A stretch of DNA of 64,000 nt. Origin: Ciona savignyi. Its lineage: Eukaryota > Chordata > Ascidiacea > Phlebobranchia > Cionidae. How positions within the stretch are numbered: the first letter of the stretch is position 1; every line of letters starts with the position of its first letter. Under the pieces are notes generated by a model that saw nothing but the letters and a program-made list of their open reading frames with translations, made no database searches and was not told the DNA's origin. The DNA lies in contig CH003306.1 of NCBI GenBank assembly GCA_000149265.1, positions 157,107-221,106 of the forward strand, given 5' to 3'. Below are positions 22,701 through 34,277 of this stretch, one piece after another. Made by a program: the position numbers and the translations under genes.

Positions 22701-22734
22701 GGCCGGTACCTCTAAATACTACAGCACCCAATTT

Positions 22735-22885
22735 CCGGCCGGTTAGTCTGGTGGTTTAGTGCGTGTCTATCATATACAACACACTGCAATAGCTCTGGTA
22801 ACTCGACGGTTGGTATGAGGTGATCCCCCTTGGTTTTCCCATTCACGGGGATAAACATGAATATCCTATCCCATCTAAGCGATCC
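22735..22885 (+). repeat. SINE 3' part
   Basis: Contains cacactgcaatagctctgg, a shortened ggtatgaggtgatc segment, and the tail ggggataaacatgaatatcc. Confidence 0.65.
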
Positions 22886-23455
22886 TGTAGTATTAAGACG
22901 CAACCAATGCCTACCTATCTCTTTGTATTTAAATTTTCTATCCTTTTCTGAGTGACCACCTGTGTTATACATTTGGTAATAGTTTATTATATTGGAATGT
23001 TTTTTTTTAATTAAATAAATCGTAAGTTCTAAGATAAAAAAAAACACAAATAACGGTCGTCGTCCTTAAATTCTCCTTTGTGATGAGAGTTTCCCTGATA
23101 TTGTTTACCTTATATTTGGCAATACACATCTCTTAAATATTAGTTAACACCTTAATAAAGTTCAACTTATTTCTCAATTTTAATCATGTTGTTATGGGTC
23201 GTTGAAGCTGACTGATCGCTGGTATGTGTGGGGTTGAGTGTTGTGAGAGAAATATGATTTGCAAGCATAGCTCTGTAGGTTTGTGCCTTTTAGCGCAACG
23301 GTCGTTATGTCTGCAGAATTCTTAGTGCTTTCCGTTAGTTTTCCGAAGATAACAGTCATGTTACCAATTGTTAAGGCCACCAATTCAAATACATAACTGT
23401 GTTACAACCATTAGTATTTTACTTATGTAGGTTACATATGGTTGGCTGTTTTAAA

Positions 23456-24030
23456 AATAAGAAATGGAACGCCATTGTCGCTCACAGGGAGACAGAAAAC
23501 TTGAATAAAGAAGCTGAAAATGTGAAAGAGAAGGCACAGCCAAGGTAATACGTTTACTTTCGATTCAGTAATTCCATGCACTGCAATAGCTATTCCGTGT
23601 TATAACTCTTGTTGTTCTCTGACACATTAGGATAAAAATGAGTATAATATTTTTTTATACAGGTCATAAAGACCATTAAAGATCTTGTGGAAAAAGGGGA
23701 TATTGAACGAATTGTAGAAGAAACAGCATCCAAGCTGCGATAGATTGATGTGCTGATCAATAATGTGGGTATTGGTGTGAGTGAAGGAATTGAAAAAGTA
23801 GGAGTTGCCTACAATTTTATGTGTTACTATAATAATTTTATTTTCGATTATTTATTTTTTTTATAAAAGAGTGTTAACTTCCCTTGCGTTTTTCCGTTCA
23901 CGGGATTAACAGGAATATCCTATATTGTCATAACTGTGCTTCAAAATTAGGCAACATAAGAAGACTTTGATCACATTTACCAGGGTAATGTGATGTAAAA
24001 AAAGGTGCCCTATATCAAGACGACCAAAGG
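23456..24030 (+). pseudogene. SDR-2: short-chain dehydrogenase pseudogene fragment
   Basis: Remnants of exons 2, 3 and 4 in order with SDR-like introns: about 23456-23545 (degraded, no TGASSGIG loop), 23663-23797 (VIKTIKD...ADVLINN region) and about 23951-24030. Exon 3 has an in-frame TAG at 23741, where the paralogues read a Gln codon (LGQIDV). Exon 4 has lost its frame. Exon 1 and exons 5-7 are absent. The intron-4-like sequence continues to about 24500 and resembles 42475-42655 near SDR-5. It is clearly dead. Confidence 0.85.
23880..23935 (+). repeat. SINE tail fragment in SDR-2
   Basis: ccgttcacgggattaacaggaatatcc is a worn SINE 3' end lying in what was intron 3 of SDR-2. Confidence 0.45.
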
Positions 24031-24499
24031 TAAGCTAGTTGACATGGTTATTACATTGAATTTACTAACTTGTTTATTTACGAGTATCAGTGATATTTTA
24101 AATTTTCCTTTTTTTCATCATGCGATTATTGTTATCATTTGGAACTAACCATACTTTTTTTATTCTTCTTTTATATATTCAGTCGGTAGCGGTTCATCGT
24201 TTAGTTATATGATTACCTATAACGAGTCGTGCAATGAGCAACTGTTGCTTTCCATTTAAAAAATGGCAGGGTTTTGTGTTGTCTATGGGACAATTGCACA
24301 GTTGGCATAATGTCGATTTAATTGCTCCGAGACAATTGTTCTTTACAGTTTGCACGCAGGAAACAAAAAGACAGCCAACGAAACATTTATATAAACATGT
24401 TGTGACAAATTGTATACATTATATTGCTAGAACCACGAGTTGCGCAATATCGGACTGGTGTCATATTACAGTTATCGTTGTTATCTCCAGTTTATAAAG

Positions 24500-25500
24500 A
24501 AATATTTTGTTTAAATTACTGAGGAAAATTAAAATTCATTTACTTCAATTTTATATTTATTAATTATAATGGTAGATGGTGGAAGGACAAATTTGGTGAA
24601 GCTAGGAAAGTACAAAAGTTAGTTTTTTCTAAATTAAAAACCAATTTGTTGGTCGAAAGCCAGGTAGATACTCTTTTGAAATCATTATTTGCAGTTTGGC
24701 ATGACTGACTGGGTTAGACCCGAGGTAAAAATGTTGGAGGCATGTGCTAATAATGATTTTTGCTGTGCTTCAATTTGGTAAACCTTTAATATAAATAGGA
24801 AATAGAAGTGAACCGGTGTGACTGAATTTAATTTGATACGGATAGATAGCGGGTGAACCAATTAAAAGGAACACCATGTATTTCACAATGTGATTTTGTT
24901 TAGTATAATTCCATCAATGATGTCAAAACCTTTTGAAAGGTCTAAAAAACACCAATCACTGAATTTTTGTTTCCGTTTGGTCATATAATGGATTAACCAA
25001 TATATTAATTGTAAAACTAGTTGAATTTAGCCCAAGGCGTTACAAATTTGGTTGCTAGCTACTGGTCTGTGTCCTTGGAAATGCACTAAGTGAACTCTGC
25101 CTCAACTCATACATGTTACATTGACTGGTTAATCATTACACAGTCCAGTTAACAATTTTGTCCATTGATAAGTTTCCTGTGGTAAACCGCTTGTGGCTAA
25201 ACAATAACAGTACGCAACTTTTCTTAAGCGTCATTTTATGATTAGCATTCTAAGTTTACAAAGGTTGTGGTAAATAAATCTGTGGTAAACTTGTTCCAAA
25301 CCATTTGCAAGAAAAAAGATAACCAGTTTAGTTATAGAGACAGCAGATACAATAGATCGCAGAACACTACCAGGTTCCAATAACCACAATGATTATAACC
25401 CTCGTCAGGTGGTCTCGGAAAACAAGACTTTTTCGTTTTAAATATATTTTGATCATAGAATTCACGTGCATTTTTTTAACGTAAAAGGGCAAGTACAGCC
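24500..25500. other. Intergenic region before SDR-3
   Basis: No gene seen. A possible worn SINE piece (gtgtccttggaaatgcacta) lies at 25060-25130. The SDR-3 start codon follows at 25504; no TATA box or initiator is convincing. Confidence 0.5.
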
Positions 25501-25503
25501 AAA

Positions 25504-27348
25504 ATGGACAACCTAAAATCTAAAGTTGTACTTATTACAGGTAGTATTAAATAAGGCTATCCATTTTTTTAGTAATTATAAACATATATTTATATGCAGG
25601 AGCGTCAAGCGGCATTGGGGAAGGAATAGCGTATACATTTGCTCGAAATGGAGCGATATTGTCCCTCACAGGAAGACATAAAGAAAACTTGGATAAAGTA
25701 GCAGAAAAGTGCAAGAAAGAAGGGGCAACCAGGGTAATACGTTTACTTTCGATTCACTGAAATCAAACACAGTAATACCGCCGTGTTTCCTCCCTGTGTT
25801 TATATGACGATAATCTGAGTCTTACGCTGGCTCTTGTCATACTGTTTTTTCTTGTTCAGGTCATAAGAATTATTGGAGACTTGGTTGAAAAAGAGGATAT
25901 TGAACGAATTGTAGAAGAAACATCGTCTAAACTGGGTCAGATTGATGTGCTGATCAATAATGCTGGTGCTTGGGCTTCTGGGGGAATCGAGAATGTAGGA
26001 GTTCTGCACGCCTGTTAGCTTATAAATATATACACCAAAATATATCATTTTCTACTCTATACATCTTAACAGTTTTTTTTAAATTAGGCAACAATAGAAG
26101 ACTGTGATCTGCTATATAAGGTTAACATGAGAGCTCCATATTATTTAATCCAAAAATGCGTGCCACATCTAAAAAAGACCAAAGGTAACCTATTTAATAT
26201 GATTGTAACATGTTACATTAAGATTACTACAGGTTGTTTACGATTGGAAGTTTGTCATAATGTAACTGTTGTTACCACGAGTTGCAAAATATCTAACTAG
26301 TGGGAAAAAATGGAATTTACTAGTTTAAAAAAAATTTAGTTAATATATCTGATGGCATTTGTTTTAATATTGCTATGCATTAAGCACAGAAGTGAAGTTG
26401 TCAAAGTAATATAGCCTATTGTATCAAGTATTTTAAAAACTGCAAATATTTAGCATTAACTTAGCATAACCATTTCCAACAAATGAAATAAAAATTGAAA
26501 TGTATCAGGTTGTGTAGTAAACGTGTCAAGCTGTTACTCCAACATGACCATGGTATTTGCGTTGCACTACAGCATGGGGAAATGTGCTCTTGATCATCTG
26601 ACGAAATCTGCAGCACTTGGTAGGTTTGAAACGTTCTTTTAAAATTTTATATGTTGTTTTTAACAATTGGTGTTTTTAGAACTGGCCAAATATGGAATAC
26701 GCGTGAATGGAGTAAAGTAAGTTATAAAGCTTATTCTTCATTATTAACTAAATTTGAATCGCCGAATTCCGGCGAACTTTTGGATTATCTTGTTTATACA
26801 AAATATTAAGTGCTAAACCCAATACCCGCTGAAAAATAAGGATTTAATATACATTACTTTACCCATTTCAATGAAATATAACTGATCACGTTTATTACAA
26901 ATCCCTTGCCAATAGTGGAAAGTTTGGTAAAAGAAAAAAATAGAACATTGAAAATTTCGATTGAAAGGCGACACACTTAATCGACTTCAATACCAAATGA
27001 ATATATTTTAAAAATTTGATGAAATTTAAAGGAAAAGAATATTAGAGCATACATTATTGAATGACAGTTAATCGGCTTAATAAGTTGTTTTTTACACTTT
27101 ATATGTTAATGTGGCCTGTATGTTCCAGTCCAGGTTTGACACCCACGCCCATGGTTCACAACAGTTGTACACCCGAACAATACACAGCATTTAGTGAGGA
27201 ATATTCAAGCAAAACTCCCCTCGAGAACCAACTAATGACCGTCGAGGAAATCGCGGACGCAGTTCTGTTTCTTTCCTCGTCCGGTTCCAGAAGTATCACA
27301 GGGACTGTGCTCCTTGTCGATAGAGGAAGGAACCTCGTCGGGGCTTAA
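25504..27348 (+). CDS. SDR-3: intact classical short-chain dehydrogenase/reductase
   Basis: Exons 25504-25540, 25600-25733, 25860-25994, 26088-26184, 26509-26619, 26680-26716, 27129-27348 (TAA); total 771 nt, 256 residues, the usual length of a single-domain SDR. Every junction keeps frame. Motifs: TGASSGIG (12-19), NNAG (90-93), active-site Asn in KVNMRAP, Ser in NVSS, YSMGK with Tyr and Lys, and NPG after the sixth strand. The C-terminal LVDRGRNLVGA replaces the common VDGG of FabG-like members. Cytosolic: no signal peptide or membrane segment. Likely NADP(H)- or NAD(H)-dependent; substrate unknown. Closest relatives in the window are SDR-1 and SDR-4, with almost identical exon 5. Confidence 0.9.
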
Positions 27349-28240
27349 TTTGAGTATCTTTAACCGCCTGTACCCAATAATAATAATATCAAATTGCGCC
27401 TCATCTTATATAATTAAGTAAACAAAAATGTATTTTTTTGGTTTGTGTAATATAGAGACAGAAAAATAAATAATTATAACAAAAATATCTATTTTTGTGA
27501 TAAATATGCTCTAAAACAGGTAATTCGAGTTCTTAAATGTTTGACATTTTCGATTAAAATCGACTCTTTCTCTTCGATTGTCAATTTACAATAATAAAAT
27601 TCACGTTAAACATTTTTTTGTCAGAATAACGTAATGGTTATTGTCATCATTTAACTCTTCCGACCGAAATGGTTCGCCGCATAGCTCCTATGTTTAGTGC
27701 GTGGCTTTCGAACCCTATGGACGCTGAATCTGCGGATCTCATCTTATAGGACAAAAGCGAATTTACTTTGTGTAGGATTTGAAAGACCATCTCTGGGCTG
27801 CCTGTAATCCGCTGGCACTTTAATCAAATGATCTGACTGACCGAACTGCAATGATTATTTAATCACTTTATATATATATATAATGTATATACTAACATAT
27901 TGGTGAGCGAATACTTCTCTCACGCCACTCGATAAGGCGACGATGTTTTACTAATAAGATCCATGTTTACCGGGTGGTTATAAAACGCCTCAGACAGCAA
28001 AACAAACAGATGTTTAATAGGACACTTTTCTCAGATGATATGGTACAGTTCTTATATACTTGTAATTTCGAAAAAAGAACCGGTAGTGTAAGAAAAAGCC
28101 GGGTTTACTTGTTGCATGTTTACAAAACATTATATTGTCCTTCATGAATACTAACAGAAAACTTTTAAACAAACAGATTTAAAATGTGTAAAATATGTCG
28201 AGAGTACAGCCTTTATAGTAGTCCACGTAGCATATAGTCT
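27349..28240. other. Flank of SDR-3, part of segmental duplication C/D
   Basis: From 27360 to about 27870 it resembles 42795-43330 (after SDR-5), including a repeat at 27650-27870 (catagctcctatgtttagtg). After an (AT)n stretch, 27890-28215 resembles 45674-46020 at high identity, including gtgagcgaatacttctctc. The copy of the reading frame seen at 45545-45765 has a stop here (cgataag for cgatatg near 27930) and lacks its 5' half. Confidence 0.7.
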
Positions 28241-28254
28241 AATAGCCGTAAAAT

Positions 28255-28341
28255 TTTACAAACCTGGGGGGTCAGCGAAAAATACCCGGATACGAGGGTT
28301 TAAACTTCCGTAAGAAATTCGGTCGTTCACCAACCATGGTG
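28255..28341 (+). pseudogene. Relic of a WD40-gene exon (left part), interrupted by a LINE
   Basis: Nearly identical to 12660-12746, the penultimate exon of the WD40 gene (ggtttaaacttccgtaag, ccaaccatggtg). The splice acceptor tttacag has become tttacaa, so it could not be spliced. It stops at 28341; the right part resumes at 35778. About 45 bases of the exon are missing between them. Confidence 0.85.
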
Positions 28342-30183
28342 ACCCCACGGAACCACCACCGCACAAGATGCGAGAACTTGTCACCCATTGTGAACAATCA
28401 AACCTTCGTCTGCTCATTGGGGCAGATGCAAACGCTCATCATTACTACTGGGGAAGCACTGACTGCAATAGTCGGGGGCATGCCCTTATGGAGTATTTAA
28501 TGAGCACAAGGCTGTCAGTATGCAATACTGGCAACTCCCCGACCTTTGTCACTAGAAACAGAGCTGAGGTTCTCGATCTCACTCTGTGCTCTGCCAATCT
28601 GCTTTCAAAGGTGTCTGAAGGTGTCTGAAGGTCAGCAAAGAAGCTTCTTTGTCCGACCACCAATTAATAACTTTCAGGGTGAACAACCTTTGTAAGACCA
28701 CTCCATCGCATCACAGGAATGTTCGCAAAACTGACTGGATGCTCTACCTGCAAGAACTAACTCTCCTGTGTGAGGCAATTCCAGCTGCACCTCCAAAAAC
28801 TGCTAAGGAGGTCGACATGCTGGCGAAAGCTGTCGAAACAGCCATTACCTTATCATATGAGAAATCGTGTCGCCTGATCAAAAGAACATCAAATTCCTGG
28901 TGGTGCGCAAAACTCACACTTCTTCGTCGCTGTGCGAGACGCTTCCACCAGAAAGCTCTTAAGCTTAAGACTCCTGCCGCATGGGATGAGTCCAAGGCAA
29001 GCACCCGAGCTTACAAAATGCCATTCGCTCCAGAAAACGGGCGTTTTGGCGCAAACTGTGTAAGGAGGTGAACACCTTGCCAGCAATGGCACGGCTTCAT
29101 CGAATCCTCAAGAAGCATCGCTCTCTTCAGATTGGATCTCTACGGAAATCAAATGGTGATTTCACCAGCACTCCATCTGAAACCTTACACGTTCTACTGG
29201 ACGCACACTTCCCAGAGAACGTAAATATTCAAGGATCATCTACTAACCACGTTAAACAATGGTCCTCAATTCAAGCTAGCGATGAAGTGCTAGTCAACAA
29301 CATTATCACAGCTGAAAGAATTAAGGCTGCTTATACATCATTTAAGCCTTTTAAAAGCCCAGGGCCTGATGGAATCTATCCAATACTTATTCAAAAAGGA
29401 TTGGAAATCATGTGCCCCCTTCTTATCCAGATCTTTAAAGCATCTCTCCTGTTGGGTTTTATCCCACAAAGATGGCTGGTCGCGAGAGTGGTTTTCCCAC
29501 CCAAACCAGGGAAGGAAGACTACTCAATGGCAAAAGCCTATCGACCCCTGAGATGTCATTCGTGATAAAGGGCTTCGAGAGACTCATACTTTGGTATCTG
29601 CCGGAGGGACCTATTGGACAATCCCCACTACACCCCAACCAATATGCATATAGAGCGGGATTTTCTACCGAAGATGCCCTCCACAATATGATCATCAAAC
29701 TGGAGAAGGCGGCCTTCCATAACCAATATGCCCTTGGAGTATTCCTGGATATTGAAGGAGCCTTCTCTAATGCCACTTTCGATTCCATGATAGTTCCTTT
29801 GCGAAAGTATCATGTTAATGAAACAGTTATCCGGTGGATAAGTTATATGCTTAAACACCGAACAGCCACAGCAGAACTGCATGGCTGTACAGAGAAAAAA
29901 CAGGTCAAAAAAGGTTGTCCACAAGGGGGAATCCTATCCCCCTTGTTATGGAACCTCCTGGTGGACACTCTACTACGCCAATTCACAAGCCAAGAGGCTG
30001 CACTTGTGCAAGCATATGCTGATGACTTGAGCGTCATTATATCTGGCCCAGACCCATCAACGATTGGGACGATTGCCCAATCAACCCTTTATCGTCTGGA
30101 GAAATGGGCAATAAACAACCACCTTCGCTTTGCCCCGGCAAAGACAGTGGTGGTAATGTTCACAAGAAGGAGAAAATGGTCTT
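28342..30183 (+). mobile_element. Non-LTR retrotransposon (LINE), 5' part: endonuclease and reverse transcriptase
   Basis: 5'-truncated. 28368-28700 encodes the C-terminal half of an apurinic-type endonuclease (GADANAHH, NSRGHAL, LDLTLCS, then SDHQLI). A tandem 10-base duplication near 28610-28630 shifts the frame. 28650-29090 is the linker. The reverse transcriptase begins near 29335 (FKSPGPDGI) with a frameshift near 29470-29570, and continues with DIEGAFSN, CPQGGILSPLLW and the catalytic YADD at about 30015-30026. The reading is cut at 30183 by the BEL element and resumes at 34278. The multiple frame breaks show it is inactive. Confidence 0.9.
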
Positions 30184-30656
30184 TGTAACTTCCCGACAAG
30201 GTGTTGGCTCCTAACACCTGTCTTAGTGAGAGGTTGCAGTATGCTTATAGACGGCGTCCTTTATTCAGAGTTTGAAATAACGCGTCATTGTCCAAAACTT
30301 GTGAATTTATTCGAATTTGAATGATGGCGAAAACGAAATGTCTTGAAATGACGGTTTTCTAAGGAAAAATATATGTACAATTTAATTATCACAAAAATTA
30401 CTAGTTTGAGAAATAAAGCCAATATTTACCAAATTGTGGCTGAACAGGAGTCAAAGCACGCCATACACATCTTTCTAACCGTTAATTCCAAAACATACTA
30501 CCAAAAGACCGATTACCTCACGATAATGCTCATGCGGTAAAAAACAAGCGTTTTATAGTTCGGTGAAATTGCGGGAAAAAAGGGAATACAATACCGATCT
30601 TATTCCCTAGTGACATCGATATAATATAAACAATAATTGCGACGATAAATCTTACA
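30184..30656 (-). repeat. BEL element 3' LTR
   Basis: 473 bases, tgtaacttcccg... to ...aatcttaca on the + strand. Copies differ from the other LTR near 30438 (agtc/agcc), near 30447 (cgcc/cgtc) and near 30646 (gata/gaca). Confidence 0.93.
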
Positions 30657-30857
30657 CTCCCCCCCCAAATTGCGAGATCGTACAATTGAGCAATTTACAA
30701 TTTAATAGATTTACGTCGCGTGTTAAGATTTATTCAATGACCGGGCTAATGCCCGCAATCTCGTTGAGAGCTGTAGCAGGGTCAACACTCTCATTTGCGC
30801 ACGTTCGTAGCGGGTACTATGATACATAGTTTGTGTATCGGTCTCTTGAATTCGGTG

Positions 30858-31518
30858 TCACGTGCTTTGACTAGCACATTTTCGAACTACACCGTGGCTG
30901 TCCGGGTACACGGAGGTAATTCTTCCAATGGACCATTGTGATCGAGGTGTTGTGTTATCCACAAGAAATACAACGTCTCCTATCTTCACGTTTTCTTTTC
31001 TTTTGTGCCATTTCTGGCGTGCGATGATAGTTCGGAGGTACTCTCCCGACCATCTGGCCCAAATTCGGTTGGCTAGATGTAGAACGTAGCGCCAGCGGCG
31101 TCGAGCGTAACTTTGCCGTTCATTGGTCAAAGTTGGAGGCAGCTCACTTGACAGGTTCACCTTGAGCAGGTGGTTCGGTGTTAATGGCGTCTCGCCATCG
31201 ATATTCAGTTTAACGGGAGTGGGATGTCGACAATTCAGTATTGCCTCGGACTTCACGAGCAGGGTTGTCAGTTGGTCATCGTTCAATGTCTTTTCACCTG
31301 AAATGGAAAGTAAAATCCGACGAACGGATCTTAATCATTCTTTCCCAGGCTCCACCCATGTGTGAAGCGCAGGGAGGATTGAAATTCCATTGAATTTCGC
31401 GTTGTAATAGAAAGTCCTGTATTTGATTTACACATAGTTTGTCCGGTTTGTGAAGTTTAGTAACCCCGGGGGTGGTGCGGTAGGAGCCAGATTCTGCGGT
31501 CGGTGACGATTTCGTCAT
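30858..31518 (-). pseudogene. BEL/Pao integrase C-terminal fragment
   Basis: 31294-31518 (minus) has [20 protein letters not shown], the last catalytic block of BEL integrases with the Glu of the DDE triad. 30858-31286 (minus) holds the C-terminal domain (LTPNHLL, RRRWRYVLHLANRIWARWSGEYL, VKIGDVVFL). A frame change separates the two. The Asp-bearing N-terminal part of the catalytic core is missing. Confidence 0.82.
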
Positions 31519-31849
31519 ATGGCACCTTCTCTGAATAGCACTTTGTCATCATGTTGTTTACTTGCTCGACATACTTTTGTTTAATATTTGAGTTTTGCAT
31601 AAGTCGCTTTGCTAAAACTTTAAGGCGTCCCATCGCCATGGCGCCATTATCTGGGAGAATTTCATAATCGTGGCGCAATGGGAGGGGTAATTCATAATGA
31701 ACAAACTTAACTGAACCCTTCATAAGGTCGTGTGCTCTTCGGTCTTTAATCGAGGTCGGGAACCGAAGAAAGCTGTCGTTGAGGTCATCGAGATCGTCGA
31801 TCATTGGTTTGAGATCGTTTTCATCCTTTAAAAACATAACGCTTGCCAT
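31457..31849 (-). pseudogene. BEL/Pao pol fragment (segment next to the RT start)
   Basis: Contains HYELPLPLR, LPDNGAMAMGRL and YSEKVPYDE followed by IWLLPHHP, the conserved lead-in of BEL reverse transcriptases. It ends at the deletion: the catalytic RT core that should follow is absent. Confidence 0.8.
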
Positions 31850-32000
31850 ACAATTGGAACGGCTTTTATCACCACAGGGGCCTAGAAGTGACCATCCTAG
31901 ACGGGTTTTGACAGCGTCGGGACATCGACCATTTCCTGCTTCTCATGGACTCGACACGGAAAACTTGGGGACCGTTTGCCCCGATTAGCAGCTTGACTGA

Positions 32001-33224
32001 TCAATCTTCGATCTGTGGAATTTTCACACCTTGCAAGTGATGGTGTCGCTGCAATGCCTGCGGATCATGTAATTGTAATACATTAGGATTCTTATATATC
32101 TTATCGACAGCAACGACGTCGGGAAGGTTATTCCAATCTTCACCATTCACAGGCTGGGCAGAGAGTGCAAGGGACACTGTATCTAAAACACGAGATGATG
32201 TTAGGGTTTGCAACGTAATACAACGTGGATTACCAACAGCTTTTGGTGAACTTACGATCGACTCCTCACGTCGTGTTGTCGTGGAACCTTGATCGATAAA
32301 TGCATAAGTAGCAACCTCTTTGTCTGCGTAACGGACTCTACCGGGAACAACGTTTATATAAACCTTGGCCGTGTTGGTACTGGTACAGCATTCATCGATT
32401 TCAACAGCTGCGCTTATTTCGATACGCTCGGGCTTGTACACACGGGGCGGGGGTTGGTGTCTACGGCTTACCGGTAAAGTATTTTGTACTTGTCGTGGCG
32501 ACGTTAATTCTGCAACTGATTTCTTGTGATCGCTTAGGTTGGATCGAGCGTCTGCAAGCGAAGGCCGTGATGTACTGCGGTTGTTCGTTGTAACTACGGC
32601 AACAGCGTTGGGTTGTAATGTTGGTGAGGTCGAGTCTAGAGCCTCCAAGATTTCTTCATCTTTCCGAGCTTTAGAAACTGCCTTCGCGTATTCAAATTTT
32701 GGTTGTTTTTTGTTGGCGACACGCTCTGCTTCTATAGATTCGCGAGCTTTTTGATTGGCTTCTTTCGCTGCTACGCGTGTCCTTTCAGCAGCACGATCTG
32801 TTTGCTCCTTTGCACGCTTGCGTGTTTCGAACAACCTGTCCATAGCTTGCTTGTAGGCAAGTTCGGCGAGTTTCAACCTGATTTGGCTTTTTCGGCGTTC
32901 ACTCCGGATAAAGTTTGCAGTAGAAATTATGCTCGACGTACAGCGGTTAGTCCTTGCTAATTGTGATTCAGCTTTATTTAACCACTGACGCACATGCGTA
33001 TCGAACTCATGTTTCTGACTCTTTAACTGAATTCTTGATATGTAAACATCTTCAAGCGGTTGATCTTCTGGAAAATTTACACATAAGTCCATTAGCTCGT
33101 CAAATACGCGGTCGATTATTGGTATGAGCTTACGTAGTGACGTCCTACCTACTGGAGAAAGCATTAGCCTTTCAGCATCCACGTAAAGTTGTTTGAGACA
33201 ATTTAAAGTCTTTGGAATCTTCAT
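32001..33224 (-). CDS. BEL/Pao gag-like protein with start of protease
   Basis: 407 residues, open throughout. The N-terminal part is helical and charged. A long Lys/Arg/Glu/Ala-rich coiled-coil-like stretch (about 125-200) is followed by a polar linker. Near residues 310-320, YAFIDQGSTTT resembles the Asp-containing active-site loop of BEL retropepsins (DQGS for the common DSGS/DTGS). The frame stops soon after the protease begins. The start ATG at 33224 follows the minisatellite leader. Function by family: particle protein plus aspartic protease. Confidence 0.75.
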   Translation of the reverse strand: MKIPKTLNCLKQLYVDAERLMLSPVGRTSLRKLIPIIDRVFDELMDLCVNFPEDQPLEDVYISRIQLKSQKHEFDTHVRQWLNKAESQLARTNRCTSSIISTANFIRSERRKSQIRLKLAELAYKQAMDRLFETRKRAKEQTDRAAERTRVAAKEANQKARESIEAERVANKKQPKFEYAKAVSKARKDEEILEALDSTSPTLQPNAVAVVTTNNRSTSRPSLADARSNLSDHKKSVAELTSPRQVQNTLPVSRRHQPPPRVYKPERIEISAAVEIDECCTSTNTAKVYINVVPGRVRYADKEVATYAFIDQGSTTTRREESIVSSPKAVGNPRCITLQTLTSSRVLDTVSLALSAQPVNGEDWNNLPDVVAVDKIYKNPNVLQLHDPQALQRHHHLQGVKIPQIED

Positions 33225-33270
33225 TTTGCGGCTTATCAGCAGGAATAACGGAATTGAAAACGTTCAGGAA

Positions 33271-33776
33271 CGGGAATCGGCGACGTGAATCGTCAACGGG
33301 ATTCAGCAACGGGAATCGGCAACGGGAATCGGCAACGGGAATCGGCAACGGGAATCGGCGACGGGAATCGGCGACGGGAATCGGCAACGGGAATCGGCGA
33401 CGGGAATCGGCGACGGGAATCGTCAACGGGAATCGGCGACGGGAATCGGCAACGGGAATCGGCAACGGGAATCGGCAACGGGAATCGGCGACGGGAATCG
33501 GCAACGGGAATCGGCAACGGGAATCGGCAACGGGAATCGGCGACGGGAATCGTCAACGGGAATCGTCAACGGGAATCGGCAACGGGAATCGTCAACGGGA
33601 ATCGGTAACGGGAACGACGACTGGACAGGAACGACGACTGGACGGGAACGACGACTGGACGGGAACGACGACTGGACGAGAACGACGACGGGACGGGAAC
33701 GACGACTGGACGGGAACGACGACTGGACGGGAACGACGACGGGGCGAGAACGACGACTGGACGGGAACGACGACGG
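33271..33776. repeat. Minisatellite in the BEL leader: 13-base then 17-base units
   Basis: 33271-33612 is built of a 13-base unit (cgggaatcggcaa and single-base variants such as cggcga and cgtcaa), about 26 copies. It passes into a 17-base unit (gacgactggacgggaac), about 10 copies to 33776. Both lack stops in several frames, so Arg/Gly/Asn-rich and Pro/Arg-rich reading frames appear on both strands; these are artefacts. The block lies between the 5' LTR and the gag start. Confidence 0.93.
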
Positions 33777-33799
33777 TAGTTCAAGAAATTTGAAAACGA

Positions 33800-34272
33800 T
33801 GTAACTTCCCGACAAGGTGTTGGCTCCTAACACCTGTCTTAGTGAGAGGTTGCAGTATGCTTATAGACGGCGTCCTTTATTCAGAGTTTGAAATAACGCG
33901 TCATTGTCCAAAACTTGTGAATTTATTCGAATTTGAATGATGGCGAAAACGAAATGTCTTGAAATGACGGTTTTCTAAGGAAAAATATATGTACAATTTA
34001 ATTATCACAAAAATTACTAGTTTGAGAAATAAAGCCAATATTTACCAAATTGTGGCTGAACAGGAGCCAAAGCACGTCATACACATCTTTCTAACCGTTA
34101 ATTCCAAAACATACTACCAAAAGACCGATTACCTCACGATAATGCTCATGCGGTAAAAAACAAGCGTTTTATAGTTCGGTGAAATTGCGGGAAAAAAGGG
34201 AATACAATACCGATCTTATTCCCTAGTGACATCGATATAATATAAACAATAATTGCGACGACAAATCTTACA
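33800..34272 (-). repeat. BEL element 5' LTR
   Basis: Partner of 30184-30656. Near identity implies a recent insertion relative to the LINE that it split. Confidence 0.93.
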
Positions 34273-34277
34273 GTCTT

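Larger units (their letters stand above)
21366..23455. other. Intergenic region between SDR-1 and SDR-2
   Basis: No gene seen. It holds SINE fragments (21490-21610, 22735-22885) and a fold-back element (about 21960-22700), listed separately. Short reading frames here match nothing I know. Confidence 0.6.
30184..34272 (-). mobile_element. BEL/Pao-type LTR retrotransposon, internally deleted, inserted in the LINE
   Basis: Two 473-base LTRs (30184-30656 and 33800-34272) start TG and end CA on the + strand and differ at only three positions that I found. The 5-base target duplication GTCTT flanks them (30179-30183, 34273-34277); removing the element rejoins the LINE frame exactly. A purine tract (reverse of ctccccccc, 30657-30665) abuts the 3' LTR. 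Coding remnants on the minus strand run gag/protease, then the start of the reverse transcriptase region, then the integrase end. The RT core, RNase H and most of the integrase are missing, so it is non-autonomous. I found no convincing primer-binding site. Confidence 0.92.

Noticed and set aside
28744-29092. Minus-strand open frames opposite the LINE
   Set aside because: Shadow frames of the LINE coding strand; no motifs.
33172-33833. Several overlapping Arg/Gly- and Pro/Arg-rich open frames on both strands
   Set aside because: They are translations of the 13- and 17-base minisatellite, whose units lack stop codons in several frames.
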